Positions 39,501-50,607 of a stretch of DNA of 64,000 nt are shown piece after piece (within the stretch, counting starts at the first letter, position 1; every line of letters begins with the position of its first letter). Position numbers and translations under genes: made by a program. The stretch is from Acanthaster planci (lineage: Eukaryota > Echinodermata > Asteroidea > Valvatida > Acanthasteridae). Location of the stretch: contig NW_019091366.1 in NCBI RefSeq assembly GCF_001949145.1, forward strand, positions 1,424,799 to 1,488,798, given 5' to 3'. The notes under the pieces are model-generated. The model was not told where the DNA came from and did not search any database. It worked only from the letters and a program-made list of their open reading frames with translations.

Positions 39501-42500
39501 CAAAGACGTACGGATACCTGCCATTTTTGATGGCAGATCTTTCGAAACTGATCTTGAAAAATAAATTACTATCAGTGGTTTGGTAAGTAATGAGTTTGAA
39601 CTGACAAAAAAGGACAGAAAACCAAGACCCGATTGGCAGATACGCCTGTCCAATACAAAATTTTACGTTTTTTGATGACCTTAGCACAATAGAAAAAAAA
39701 TAGGCCTCGACTTGGAAACGCTGGCTTTCCAGTATGTGTTCTGATACTGACCATGATTTTTTTGTTTCACGTACAAACCATAAATTAATCATAGGACCCT
39801 GGCAGTAGGTTAAAACTTAATATATTTAAACATCCCTAATCAAATCTACAATAACACAACCTGTATCAATTTTTCCGATGGCATTTTGCTCCTACAATGA
39901 CGTCCAAACTCTTTAAACGGCAAGTGTAAATAAATCACTCCCCGTTTTAGATCAAGTGTAAAGCACAGCCTCTGGTCTTTTTACTTGCATAACAAATACT
40001 TCCGACAAACAAGGGGCCCTAGATTACCACGAAAGCTTTTCAACTAGCACATTTTACCAGAAAATTGTGCATGCCTTATTTTAGAGAAGAGTTTCAAAAT
40101 TCATGACCAAACAAAAAAAAAAAAAAAAAGACTCAAGGATCAATTTTTGGGTCGAGTTCGGGATAACTATGAGTTTAAGATATAGCTACATAACAAAACT
40201 GCTACTTCTATGATTGCACAATTTTCACAAGGAACACACACTCCTTAGTGTTTAAAGACTATCACACGAATATTTTCTAAAAATCAGAAAAGTAAATTCA
40301 TACTTGGGTTGGACTTGGAAAAAGAACTGCAACACTTATTATTCGGGGTTAGAAAAAAGCAAGTAAATGAAAAACACTTTTAAATTAAAAATTTGAGGTT
40401 CAAAATTACTAGGTCTGTGAGGATTATGTCAAGGCCTACATACAACATATGGCTACTTTATGCAACCCGTAACACATACAAATTACATGTACAAAGTACC
40501 AGAAAGTGACGAGACTACTTTGGCATGCATATTTATGAGCTCTTAATCTCCACTTGGTCAATTCACTGCAAGGTTTGCAATGTGACCAATGGGACATACA
40601 ATGTATGACAAGCACTCAGTAGGGCAGACAAGTTATTAATGTGTTTTCTGAGCCGTTTCTCTCATACCAGTTTAGCAACAAAACAGGGGAAACCATTATC
40701 ATGATTGTAATATTCTGAGAAACTGAAGAAACCATTCTAAATGCCATTAAGTTTGTACCACAGGGTTCCACGGAAAATAGATCGTTTCCTGTTCCGTACA
40801 CACACACAAATAATTTCAAGTAATTTCTGTCTTGAAACCTGAGAAGGCCAAACGAGGCTGGTCGAGATATTGCATCAGTTGAGACTGCAAGAGGAGGAAC
40901 TTGGGTCCAAGGGTGGAGCCCTGTGTTATACAGATGTCTCCCTGTATATGAGTGGGTAGTACACCAACGCTCCAGCTGCTTTGTAGTATGGAGTCACTGA
41001 AGTGGAAGAGAGAGGAGAGGTAGAATTGCTTTAGTACTGCTTGATGAAGTCATCCTCTCGACGCACCTGTTGCCCTCCATCAAAAGAAAATGCATGCAGT
41101 ATATGCCATAGATGGCTGTCCTTGATATCCATTACTCTTTGTGTGTATGACACGACTAAAAACGTAAGCAAATCGGTGAACCAGTTTAACCATCCCCTAA
41201 CCTATGTTTTAAATTGGCTTAAATGCTGGTGGGTTGGAGGTCGATCACATTCAACAAAGTGTTTAATATAAAAACAATATACGTAAAGGAATTTTACCCT
41301 CTCTAGCCAAGTATATTGCAAACAGCAAACAAAATGACATGTATTTCTTTAACAGAGGGAGGGCAACCACCTGCATAAATTACTGAAACAAAGCAAGCTA
41401 CTGAGAAACAGCACCAATTCAACTGCAATCTAAAAAGTGACATATTTTGCCTTTTCTTCCATTTTGAATTTTCTTTCCCTTGCACTATTACACACATAAA
41501 TTTTGCAACCCTCTGTACACACAGCCTGGCAAGTTGCCCCCAACAAAAGGTCACAAAAGTTGGAATTGTGTAAATTTGGTATAAATTCTAATCAAAATAT
41601 TTTGGCTGCAATTGGTTAAGCCATTAAAAGATCAAAATCCACAATCAAACGACTCTCAATCTGCCCGTTGCTGGGGAAACCCGATTGACAATGGAAGGCA
41701 TTATAACCCAGGAGGGCAAACAATATGATCATTGCTTAATGATTACCATATTGACACACTGGCGGGTTATTATTTCATTTTTTCCCCTTTTTTCCCACCT
41801 TTGTTTGCTGCTGGCTCGGCATGGACTTAATCACCCAACCTGCCAATGGCCGCTGTGTCTCTTACTCAAACCAAGAGAACTTTGGCCTCGTTGTTCGGCA
41901 CTTATCTCCCCAATTGATCGACGGTAATATCTTCTCAGCCACAATTAACCCACAATTAAATTAGCTGGCCTTCTGCTTTGATACATAACATCCCTCTGAA
42001 GTACTGTCAAAAAAGTACGGGCAGTTTACGCCAAACTAGGAGAGAATCATTTCCATTTCTTTCCAACTCTGATCTTGATTAAAAGGTAAGTATTTTTAAT
42101 TCAGTTGAAAAAGGGCTACATCAAAGCAATTTGGATACTCAAAAAGTATTTGCTAATCGTTATCTTTAAATGGCAACTACAAAACATCACTGATTTTGCT
42201 ATTACCACAGGAGGACTCTGACACCGGTCGGCGCCATTCACATAAAGACAATGTCTCGCTAGAATTTAAGGCAACAATAAAACTGTCTCTTGTTTTGAAA
42301 CTGTCTACTGCAGAGTTGGGAAAGGAAAGGCTAAGGACAGTTTTCAATTTCTCCAGATTTCTGACATGCGTCACAGACTTGCCTTATTGCTAAAATTTCA
42401 GTCAAAGTTGAGGACAGCACTAGCTCTCCCAACATTTAAGCCAAATCTTCCACTGTCCCATGCTTAAGACAACTGAGGAAACACAAATTGCAACACGAAA

Positions 42501-42688
42501 TATTAAGACAACCTATCACTTACAATAACGAGCAAGTAGATCTGTGCTAAAACGTCGGGTGTTTGTGCATTGAGACATCTAACAAAAGTGGCACAGTTAC
42601 AGCTTTACTGATCAGGGTGGAAACTTACATGACTGTGTGGCACGAGAGCACAATAATCAGGTTTCCTGGGTGTCTTCATTCACTGTGC

Positions 42689-42748
42689 TTAGAAAAAGAA
42701 GAATGCAGTGTCCAATGGTGCATGAGTGAACACAAACAAACAGACAGG
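42689..42748 (-). CDS. INPP5A: Tentative last INPP5A exon
   Basis: After an acceptor TTGTCAG, the phase-0 frame reads PVCLFVFTHAPLDTAFFFF and stops at TAA (42689-42691). The start resembles the PVFLAF that follows GDHK in vertebrates, and the phase fits the previous exon. However, the polypyrimidine tract is weak, the match is only a few residues and no C-terminal CAAX cysteine is present. Other candidates exist between 40.8 and 44.4 kb, so this exon is uncertain. Confidence 0.3.
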   Translation of the reverse strand, partial: PVCLFVFTHAPLDTAFFFF

Positions 42749-44892
42749 CTGACAAACGCACATTCACAGGCAATACAAAAGACAAATTTCACAGATTGAT
42801 ATATGGTGAAACTCAAACAGGAAGTGACAAAACGTGTACTCCGTGCACATCTGAATGTCTGACAAATTTTTCATTTCGGGGAAAAATACATTACTCTAGA
42901 TTTTGAGGTAAATAATCCAGTGTCATCCATCAACAATAAACTCCTGATGTACACTGAATAAAAAAGGTTAGAGCCATTTTTGAAAAGCTAATTAAACCAG
43001 TCAGACTTTAATTGGCTCATTATAAGAACTATGAGCATTTCTATCATTATTTTAGTCAACTCCTCAGAAGACAACCACAAGTTATCTCATCTCAAGTCCA
43101 TCACAAACTATTCCAGGTAAGCACAGCATACACACAAGTACCGATATTTGAGTCCCCTCTTGTTCGTGACTACAGTTGAGGTGAGACTTGATAACAGCAC
43201 AAAATATTGTCTCGCATCGAGATATGGTACATGTACAGGATTAAGCCCCTCACTCTTTTTGTCAGGGTCCCAATGAAAACAAAACTCTTGGCAAAAAGTG
43301 TTAACAGGCTTGTCAGTACTGACTGACAAGCACAAAAAGGAAAAAACATGAAGACATCATACATGTAAACATAATGCATTTGATGATGCAAAAAATTAAA
43401 ACACTATACCACTGCTACTCAAAACTGTTTAAACTTTTATGTACATGTGGTATACTAACAAACTAAAAGGCACTGCCGCTTTGAAATAAAGTTCTTATCT
43501 TTTTGTATAAAGACAAAACCTATGGTTTAACACTGTTAATACTGCTGTGTCATGTCATGAACTCAAACCGAGGAAGCTACACTGTTATTGCATGTCATTC
43601 GAAACACCTGCTTCCAAAGAAACACCATTTCCGAAGGGAAGGAAATCAAACTACCATGACCAAGTGGTGACAAATGTGCCAACTTATTAGTTTTCTAAAT
43701 ATCGAATACCGCGGTGGCGAGGAAAGCACTGTTTGATTTTAAAAAAAAAAAAAACCTGAATATTCAAATAAAGGCTTTAGGTGGTAGCCATCTTGCAGGG
43801 CAGTTGTTTTGTTCCACAGGGAAGCCTCCTTTTATGCCTATCCTACAGAACAAATGCACTGGCAAGCAAGATGGCAGCCACGCAAACCCTCTATAGGCCA
43901 TGTACACGTACCAAGAGATATTACAATGGCAATGGTCTCATCCCTTGGCCTGGAAACCAAAACATCCATTACGCTGGTTCACCGATTGCTTGAACTTTAG
44001 TTCAATACAACTTTTTTTAAAACCAAAACTTTATTGATTCAAGAATTTTTGGCTACTTTGGTGACTTTCAGAGTGGTGGATCCTGTTTATACTGGAAATG
44101 CAAATTGGCCGATGCTTAAATTACACTCTTGCAAAGCTGCCAATAAAAACGAGAAACTCGGTGTTAACTATCAGTTAGTTGAACATGTAAAGCTGAATAC
44201 AATTTGGTTAGATAAACAAGAATAAAACTGAATACAATTACCAAAGAAATGAAAAGAAAAAAGTAAAGTGCACTTTGCTCATGCACTTGTGCAGTCCACT
44301 TACGGCAAACAGAAAAACAGTGCAGCAAAACAGGAAGACATCAAAGGGACGGGCGATCTACTGTACCACACAACACTTATGAGCAGGGGAACGTTTATGG
44401 TTTACTGGCGTACCTTGAGTTGGAGCGAGCCGGAAACTTAAAAAGATTGGCTGCAGGTGGGGAGAGAAAGTGTAAGGTTCAGAAATATGACAACAGATCT
44501 AATAAGGTAGTGAACATCTTGGTCTGGTTTCTAATAATGTGACTATTTAAATTTGTCAGTTTTAGAGAGACATCAGACTGATTCTCTCATTTCAAATCAA
44601 TTACAAATGTATGGCTGTTCCCTATGGTTTAGCTGACAAGACAAAATTATTCATTTTTACTCGAAATAATAGTGAACAAAACATTTGATTTCATACCCTG
44701 GTGGCAAACAGTGCCTTGTCCCTCTACAAGATTACATTCATATGAAGGACAAATGCATCGGTCTATTATCACAATGTGGTTCCATTCAGCATTTTCGAAG
44801 ACTGTAAAAGTGCATAACACGAGAGAGAGATTTGCCAAATTTTGGGCTGCAACTTAAAGGCCTAATCATCGAGTGTATTGAGTTGCTCCTAC
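42749..44892 (-). other. INPP5A last intron (tentative)
   Basis: Apart from the MITE family A copy (43768-43895), an A-run at 43741-43754 and a 24-bp palindrome around 43303-43326 (GCTTGTCAGT...GACAAGC), no feature was recognised. Confidence 0.5.
43768..43895. mobile_element. MITE family A, copy 2 (inverted)
   Basis: This matches the reverse complement of the element at 7031-7156 along its length. It begins AGGCTTTAGGTGGTAGCC near 43772 and ends GCCACGCAAACCCTC before TATA (43892-43895). It lies in the intron before the tentative last INPP5A exon. The internal third is more diverged than the arms. Confidence 0.75.
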
Positions 44893-44955
44893 CTTGTGAT
44901 CACCCATGCATATGTCTTGACCAATTACACTGTACATGGCCTTATTGTAGAGGTC
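44893..44955 (-). CDS. INPP5A: INPP5A exon: ICMGDHK
   Basis: Acceptor TTGCTTCAG, 21 codons in phase 0, donor AAG|GTAGGA. It encodes DLYNKAMYSVIGQDICMGDH and K, corresponding to vertebrate VTYDHIGPNVCMGDHK. The GDHK histidine is part of the catalytic site; vertebrate proteins continue with PVFLAF. Confidence 0.93.
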
Positions 44956-45151
44956 CTGAAGCAAGAAATAATTACACAAAAAAAACAGGTTGCAATATTT
45001 ATTTCAGATACCATCCAAATCTATATTGCTCATAACAAAATGTCTCTGTTTGGCAAGAATGAAATGGTACCGGACTATTACAGAGCGATCTGCACTGGAC
45101 TCTTTGTGTGAGACATTGTTTGCAATAAGAAATAAATGACCCTTTTTTTAC

Positions 45152-45263
45152 CTCTTTGACGAGGGCCTTGGCTGACTTTGACAGCAGGATGCGATCGCAC
45201 CATGCGGGGACTCGCGTCTTCATGTAACTCCGGCCATCAGTGACATCTTCACTGTAGGGGTAA
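45152..45263 (-). CDS. INPP5A: INPP5A exon: catalytic PAWCDRIL
   Basis: Acceptor CGGCGTAG, donor GAG|GTAAAA, one carry-over base plus 37 codons. It encodes YPYSEDVTDGRSYMKTRVPA then WCDRILLSKSAKALVKE. P-A-W-C-D-R-I-L is the second 5-phosphatase signature; the cysteine and arginine are required for activity in studied members. Confidence 0.96.
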
Positions 45264-45643
45264 CTACGCCGAAATACAAATCAAGATTTGATTCATTGTA
45301 GTGTAACACTTGTTAGTTGGATTCCAGCGATATTCTTGCTGCCGGTAGGCATCAGTCTGAAATCTTAATGCCTTGGATAATGACTAAGAAGTTTCAATAG
45401 TATAAATTAAGTCTTCAATATTGAGAATGCAGATAAAAAGGAATTTATTGAAGTAAAGTAAGAATACTGATCGTGCCATCAGTGCAGTTTCTTGCACATC
45501 AATCTGAACTTAAACCAACACTAACAGAGACACAATTACTCGTAACTGTTTGCCCAGCACAAGGCAAGAAGGGATAACTTCAGAACTAAATTTTAATTTG
45601 ATGGAATGTGGTAAATACCATTTTTCTGAAAACATCTAACTAC

Positions 45644-45717
45644 CTTGGCGGAAAATCTCTGTCAAACTCGAAGAGTTGGTTGGTGAAACACAAAAGTTCC
45701 TTGTCAAGCGGAAGAAG
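45644..45717 (-). CDS. INPP5A: INPP5A exon: LDKELLCF...DFPP
   Basis: Acceptor TTTGTTTGACAG, 24 codons plus two bases, donor AAG|GTAGTT. It encodes LLPLDKELLCFTNQLFEFDR and DFPP plus the start of a serine codon; vertebrate FDKELSVFKDRLYELDISFPPS. Confidence 0.93.
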
Positions 45718-45990
45718 CTGTCAAACAAAAAAGGGATAGTAAATTCTATGAGATGGAACACCTCACAGGTAGGATATAAGTCAAAATCTTGATGGTCATG
45801 GTGGCGATCAAAATAAAAAGGCGTGGTTTGAAATTTATCCTTTTTAACACTGGAATAAAGAGTCTGTAATTCAAGCCGGTAGTCTGTTTACTGAAAGAAA
45901 TTTCAAAATGTTTGCATACAGAAAATTAGTGATCTTCTCAATTATTCAGTTTCAAATTTACGCTTCTTTGTCATTGCCATTAATGTCTTA

Positions 45991-46049
45991 TTAACCCTAA
46001 CAGTCCTCAATCGTTCACCTGTTGGAGGATTGAGGACTGTTAGGGTTAA
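45991..46049. mobile_element. 51-bp hairpin element flanked by TTAA, copy 1
   Basis: TTAA, then CCCTAACAGTCCTCAATC, a short loop, then GATTGAGGACTGTTAGGG, then TTAA. The two arms are perfect inverted repeats. TTAA duplication with CCC-starting ends is the known signature of piggyBac-type transposition, so this may be a minimal piggyBac-like MITE. It lies in an INPP5A intron (45718-46680). Confidence 0.7.
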
Positions 46050-46680
46050 TCAGTTCCTGGCGGGTGGAATTTGTATATGTGGGACGAGTTCCAAGGCAAT
46101 TTTAAAGATTTTTCGTTTTCAAAATTCTTCAAAAATTCATAACTTCATTAACTGGACGTTTGCAGCCACACAAATGACTGTCTGGAGGCTTATCTGACAG
46201 GCAACCTCCATTGATGCCTGAGTATTACAGCCAGGCCTGCCGCATAGTAAAGAGAGCCCAGATTGTGCGGTGTTGCGAAATTTCCTTTGTTTCCGAAATT
46301 GGCCCAGTGCATTGCTGAAAAGCAGTGGTGTCTTTTCAAATACAGCCACATTAGCGTGCAACGGTACTGTATCGCTCATTGCTGGAGTACTTTTGTCCCA
46401 CTGATAATCTGCGGGTGCTGAGTGCCGCAAACAGTGGGGGATTATCACCGCTAATGCCAACTGAAAAGAGACAGCAATTCCCAGCAGCTTGGTCTTTTGT
46501 TACAAGGCCCAGCTCCTTTGTCCGATTTCAGGAACCCCCAGCCATGCGGACAAACGCAAGGTACCCGGTACCGGTAACCCCGGAGGCAAGTGGTTAAAGA
46601 AATCAAGAATTTGATAAATTACATTTAATTACGTTAACTGCATCAAAGACAAAAGGCTGGTTTACTTGGTGGAAACTTAC

Positions 46681-46755
46681 CCACTTAGCGTTGTCTCTGA
46701 TTAACTTGTCTGGGTCATCAATCTCAAATCTCTTTTTCTCAAGGATGAGTATTGC
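46681..46755 (-). CDS. INPP5A: INPP5A exon: LEKKRFEIDD
   Basis: Acceptor TTCTTTGTAG, 25 codons in phase 0, donor TGG|GTAAGT. It encodes AILILEKKRFEIDDPDKLIR and DNAKW, corresponding to vertebrate VMLQLEKKLFDYFNQEVFRDN. Confidence 0.92.
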
Positions 46756-47091
46756 CTACAAAGAATAAAAACATCAACTTCAAGACAAAACAACAACATC
46801 AACAAAAAGACAGACAACCTAAAAAAAATCGAGTATCAGTCTTTTGGGATTGCACTTTTGAAATAGAAGATTACTGATAAGCCTCAAGAAATTGCCATTT
46901 CTTTGACAAAGAATTCAATAAAGTAGATTTGAATTTGCAATGAAATGCAGCTCTGTTGTTTTGAGTGCCAAAATATATTGACAGTTTATCAAAAAATACG
47001 GAAAGACTTAGAAAATGTCCTTGTGTCATTTTGGCAAAGATGCAACTCCTTTACTTCTGAAAGATCCTAATAAAGGCACAAAGTTACTTGT

Positions 47092-47336
47092 TGGTAATTC
47101 CAGAAATTAGGGGTCCAAAAGTGTGACATTTTTGTGTCCATGTTACATCTGACCTTTGTTATTTGACATGGAAATATCAATGTAATTGATTTCCAACTAT
47201 TAGTATTTTTGTTTTGTAGGTAATTTGCATTAATTTAATACTCTTGGAAATTAGAAAATGTGTTCTGAACTTACAAAATCATGTCAGATGTGACACGAAC
47301 AAGAACCAAAATGGACCCTAATTTCTGAAATTACCC
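47092..47336. mobile_element. MITE family C, copy 1 (in INPP5A intron)
   Basis: Terminal inverted repeats GGTAATTCCAGAAATTAGGG and, reverse-complemented from the right end, GGGTAATTTCAGAAATTAGGG. The interior includes CTTACAAAATCATGTCAGATG and GTAATTTGCATTAATTTAAT. It is non-coding. An inverted, shorter copy lies at 59394-59575. Confidence 0.72.
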
Positions 47337-47556
47337 TTGTGCCAAATCCCACATCAGCTCCCATGGCCACAGTTACGCCAATTATACAAGCACGTGCCCA
47401 CCACCGTGTATTTGCAAAAGTGAAGACCTAGATCAAGCTCTTGAAACAAAATTTGGACAAAGCCTGAAAGATTTATCTCGAGTCACATCTTAGACTGAAA
47501 TTCTCTTAATTCCATTCATCTCTACTAACGAAAAGAAAAAAAACACAAGTTCCCAC

Positions 47557-47646
47557 CTTACTACTGCCATCGCGGTCCTTGTATGTTATTCTCTTCACGT
47601 TCTTGTCTTCCTTTGTGTACTCAGGTATTGCCTCGGCAACAAGAGC
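47557..47646 (-). CDS. INPP5A: INPP5A exon: ALVAEAIPEY...DRDGSSK
   Basis: Acceptor GTTTTTAG, 30 codons in phase 0, donor AAG|GTGGGA. It encodes ALVAEAIPEYTKEDKNV followed by KRITYKDRDGSSK, aligned by position and by KxIxYKDRD with vertebrate VKLIFRESDNDRK. Conservation is moderate, but phases and length fit both neighbours. Confidence 0.85.
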
Positions 47647-49369
47647 CTAAAAACAGGACAAATGAGACCTATAATAATGCTGCAATACACGGCAGAGGCA
47701 GAACAGTGAACCATTGTAGTTGGTCAAGGGCATATAAAGTGACACTTGAGAGAATTTCTTAGTCCACTAATATCAAAAGGTGGAAATACTTTGGAGGGCA
47801 AAATATAGCAAGGATTATGACTGGAAGATAAGGATTTCTCTCAATCTTCAGCATCCAACCTTGCCTAGCCTAGTGTTAAGCACTCCTAGGTCACTTGGTC
47901 AGCTTTGAATCCTGGATTGCTATCTTAATACAATAAAATTCACCTCAAATATTATGCAATAAAACTGAAACTAACTTGACTTTATATTTGGATGAATTGA
48001 TAAGCTCGATCACTTATTCCACTTCAATCTCAACAGAGCACTCAAATGTACTTCTGAAAATTGCACTGAACAACTTGAAAATCCATATCAATTCTCACTT
48101 TGCAAGTAGCATCTCTCATCAGAGTAGTTTGTAACATCTAAATTGTCACCAAATTGGATAAAATATGGCTAAATAACCAAAAAAATTGGATGACATGCTT
48201 TTAAAAATCTGTTGATAACTACAAACATCCTACCACTTCATTTTGAAATATATCAATCAAAAACTTTTTAATAAAAAAGAAACAACCCCTATTAATGACA
48301 TTACAATCTTCATAGAAGTTTTCAGACATGGGTGTACATTTCCAAATAAAGCCATTGCCATGTTTTGTTTGCCAAAACAACACTTCACATTCTGTCTCTT
48401 AATCATTAAACCATCATCAAGCGATCCGCCAAAAGACAACTTGGTTTCCACAATCTACTGGGGGTCATCACAGGATCACCCCCACGGTGTAGAAAGTCAA
48501 TATAACCAGTCGTCAATTGCCCTATTAACGATGACTCAACGATCTGTAATTACACGGCTTTGATCAAATCGCACTGGTGATGAATACACGTGGTAAGGTT
48601 TTAATGGTTCCGTTCGGGAGCTGATTCCGTTCCGTTGGTATGTAATTCATTGTCATGACTTCTAAAAGTTTAGTTAAAATGCCAGCATGAATGTTTGTAT
48701 TGTGAAGAATGGAATACTTGCTTTTGGGTGAGAAACTTTTTTGTTCTCTTAAAAAATTGTAATGAGGGATGATTTCTCAATGACCAAAGAAAGCAGAGTT
48801 AAGTAAGCGATTGACACTCATTAAATCACGGAAAACGTTTGATGACACAGTACATGTACATCAAAAAATTTTCATTTTTGAAGTAAATTCAGAAATTCCT
48901 AGCCCATTTTTAGCAACTTTTCAAAAGTAACTTCAGAGATTCCTGGCCCAGTAATCAACAGCAGTAGGTCCAAATGTCAGAGGTTAAGTCTGTGCACGAC
49001 ATGTATGCATGTGCTACTGAAAACATCTGCATTATTGGCAGTGGACACCTCTCCTCCTGGACACTGACAAGAGTTCTGGGTCGTTGATATTGCGGTTGCC
49101 GGGTAGACTTGTGGAGGAAGTGGGGTAGAGAGCTGGTAGTTGTGCGGCTTATCGATGAGATAAGGGCAATATTTGAGTAGTGCCTCATCCAATCCACCCT
49201 AGAATCATGTTGGCTTAAAATAAACATGTGTTTAATGGCATGTAATGGCAGCTTGTCATGGTTAATTTGTTTTTTTACCCCGATTCATGAACATTGTGCA
49301 TGTTTAAGCTGATCTTTCAAAAAATACTATACATCAACATGAAGAAAAAGAAATGAATCGAAAGTATAC
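47647..49369 (-). other. INPP5A intron between ALVAE and FGDFN exons
   Basis: 1.7 kb, AT-rich. Nothing coding was recognised, and the flanking exons are consecutive in the protein, so no exon is missing here. Confidence 0.8.
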
Positions 49370-49454
49370 CTGGATCACCCCTTGTGAGTCCAACCTGAAG
49401 TTGAAATCACCAAAGAGGAACAGGGGAACTTTGTCATGTTTGTCCTTGGAGAAT
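49370..49454 (-). CDS. INPP5A: INPP5A exon: catalytic FGDFNFRLD
   Basis: Acceptor CATCTTCAG, donor CAG|GTATAC, one carry-over base plus 28 codons. It contains VPLFLFGDFNFRLDSQGVIQ. GDFNFRLD is 5-phosphatase signature 1, whose aspartate and asparagine coordinate metal and the scissile phosphate. Confidence 0.96.
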
Positions 49455-49948
49455 CTGAAGATGGAAAAGAAACAGAAGAGAGACGTAAATAAGACAATGA
49501 CGTTTCTGGGTGTGATAGGTTTCAGGGGAACGACAAAGACTGGCAGAAGTTTAAGGACTGGTGTGGCTAGTTGGATTCAGCTCAGTTTGGATCAGGTGAA
49601 GAGATCGAGGTTGGAGCTGGGTTAATTTGGGCGAATTTGAGTTGAGCCAGACTGCATGTGGGCTGGAAGAGTTGAAACAGGCTAAGCCGGTGCACTCAAG
49701 CTTCACTGGGTCAGGTAGCTGGGGTGAACAGGTGAAATTTGGATGCAAGGGTTGGGGACGGTTGAAGCACGGGAAACAAGGTTCCATTTGGTTGAGTTGA
49801 CAACCTTCAGTGACTTAACAAAGTACCAGGATTCAGCACAACACTGATGAAGCCAACCGGCCATGAACAGGATATCAACCTTTAAATACTATTTTACAAA
49901 AGAAACTAAAATTTAGAATCAAGAATGGTATAAAAGAAGTCAAAATAC
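49455..49948 (-). other. INPP5A intron with cryptic G/T-rich repeat
   Basis: From about 49550 to 49800 the plus strand is rich in variants of GGTTGAG, TTGGA and GAGTTG, with few clean tandem units. It looks like an old, diverged simple repeat. Confidence 0.5.
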
Positions 49949-50004
49949 CTCTGTAACACGTGCTCCAGTGCTCTTTTCCTGTATTTACTGTACGGTGAGG
50001 GAAA
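49949..50004 (-). CDS. INPP5A: INPP5A exon: SPYSKYRKRALEHVLQR
   Basis: Acceptor TGTCCCCAG, 18 codons plus two bases, donor AGAG|GTATTT. It encodes FPSPYSKYRKRALEHVLQ(R), corresponding to vertebrate SPSVYSGIRHKALGYVLDR. The split arginine codon is completed by the next exon. Confidence 0.92.
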
Positions 50005-50335
50005 CTGGGGACAGAAGAGGCAGAGATTGATTAAACAACTGTGGTGGGAGTTTGAGAAGAGCTGGAGAGACAAGAATTCAAGGCCTTAGGGACTGGAAAC
50101 TTATCTTTTCTGATTGCTTTTCGAAAGAGTGAACCTCCAGGTCCAAATGGTTTTAGATACATGTCCAGATTTTGCATAAGACACAGAGGTTGAATTCCAA
50201 CTGGCAGAAACTAGAAGATGTGCTTTCATGATAAAGGATGATATTCAGGTGAGTTTTGTTGGGAAGCAATTGGGATTGAATAAAAGTGAAAATTTTTTCT
50301 TCAGAAGCTGGTTAAGTCGGTATTAAGATATTTAC

Positions 50336-50399
50336 CGTTTCCATAGCTGCCAAGTTGGATGCATCATGGAAGAGGTGAATATTGGCAAGATCAAATATC
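50336..50399 (-). CDS. INPP5A: INPP5A exon: NIHLFHDASN
   Basis: Acceptor TCTGTCTGCAG, one carry-over base plus 21 codons, donor ACG|GTAAAT. It encodes IFDLANIHLFHDASNLAAME; NIHLFHDASN is nearly invariant in INPP5A and contains residues of the catalytic pocket. Confidence 0.95.
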
Positions 50400-50554
50400 C
50401 TGCAGACAGAAGAAAGTGTACAAAACAATAATCAAACACTGAAATGAAAATCAAAAGCTATGACACTTTCACAATGAACTGAAATGTTCAGAGAAACCGA
50501 GGACAAGGTTTATAAATGTATTTGATATTAAAAAGAAATCGTCGTTGTGCTCGC

Positions 50555-50607
50555 CTGTTTTCTACATTCCATCTCGTTCTGAGGAAACCCTTTCTTGACC
50601 AGACTGT
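50555..50607 (-). CDS. INPP5A: INPP5A exon: WSRKGFLRTRW, with GC donor
   Basis: Acceptor TTTTTGTTGCAG. It encodes TVWSRKGFLRTRWNVEN plus two bases (AG), matching vertebrate CKWSRKGFIRTRW. The only junction that keeps frame and length with the next exon is AACAG|GCGAGC, a GC-AG intron. The GT after TGGAAT would lead to an immediate stop in the next exon. The joined product RTRW-NVENRI-FDL has the same spacing as vertebrate RTRW-CIADCA-FDL. Confidence 0.88.

Larger units (their letters stand above)
27007..42688. other. Intergenic region between NKX6 and INPP5A
   Basis: No convincing coding exon was seen on either strand. It contains the microsatellites at 27.85 and 30.2 kb, the hairpin element at 33.4 kb, and G+C-richer islands around 28.3-28.8, 31.0-31.3, 32.0-32.7 and 35.3-35.8 kb. 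The AT-rich stretch from about 36 to 42.6 kb lies directly downstream of INPP5A and probably includes its 3' UTR. Confidence 0.65.

Noticed and set aside
43108-43335. Minus-strand 75-residue frame beginning near DKPVNTFCQ, considered as INPP5A C-terminus
   Set aside because: The acceptor lacks a pyrimidine tract at the needed position and residues after PV do not match the family. It overlaps a palindrome.
44290-44345. Possible last INPP5A exon reading PFDVFLFCC before GTAAGT (minus strand)
   Set aside because: It needs an unusual acceptor, does not reproduce PVFLAF directly after GDHK, and ends in a donor rather than a stop.
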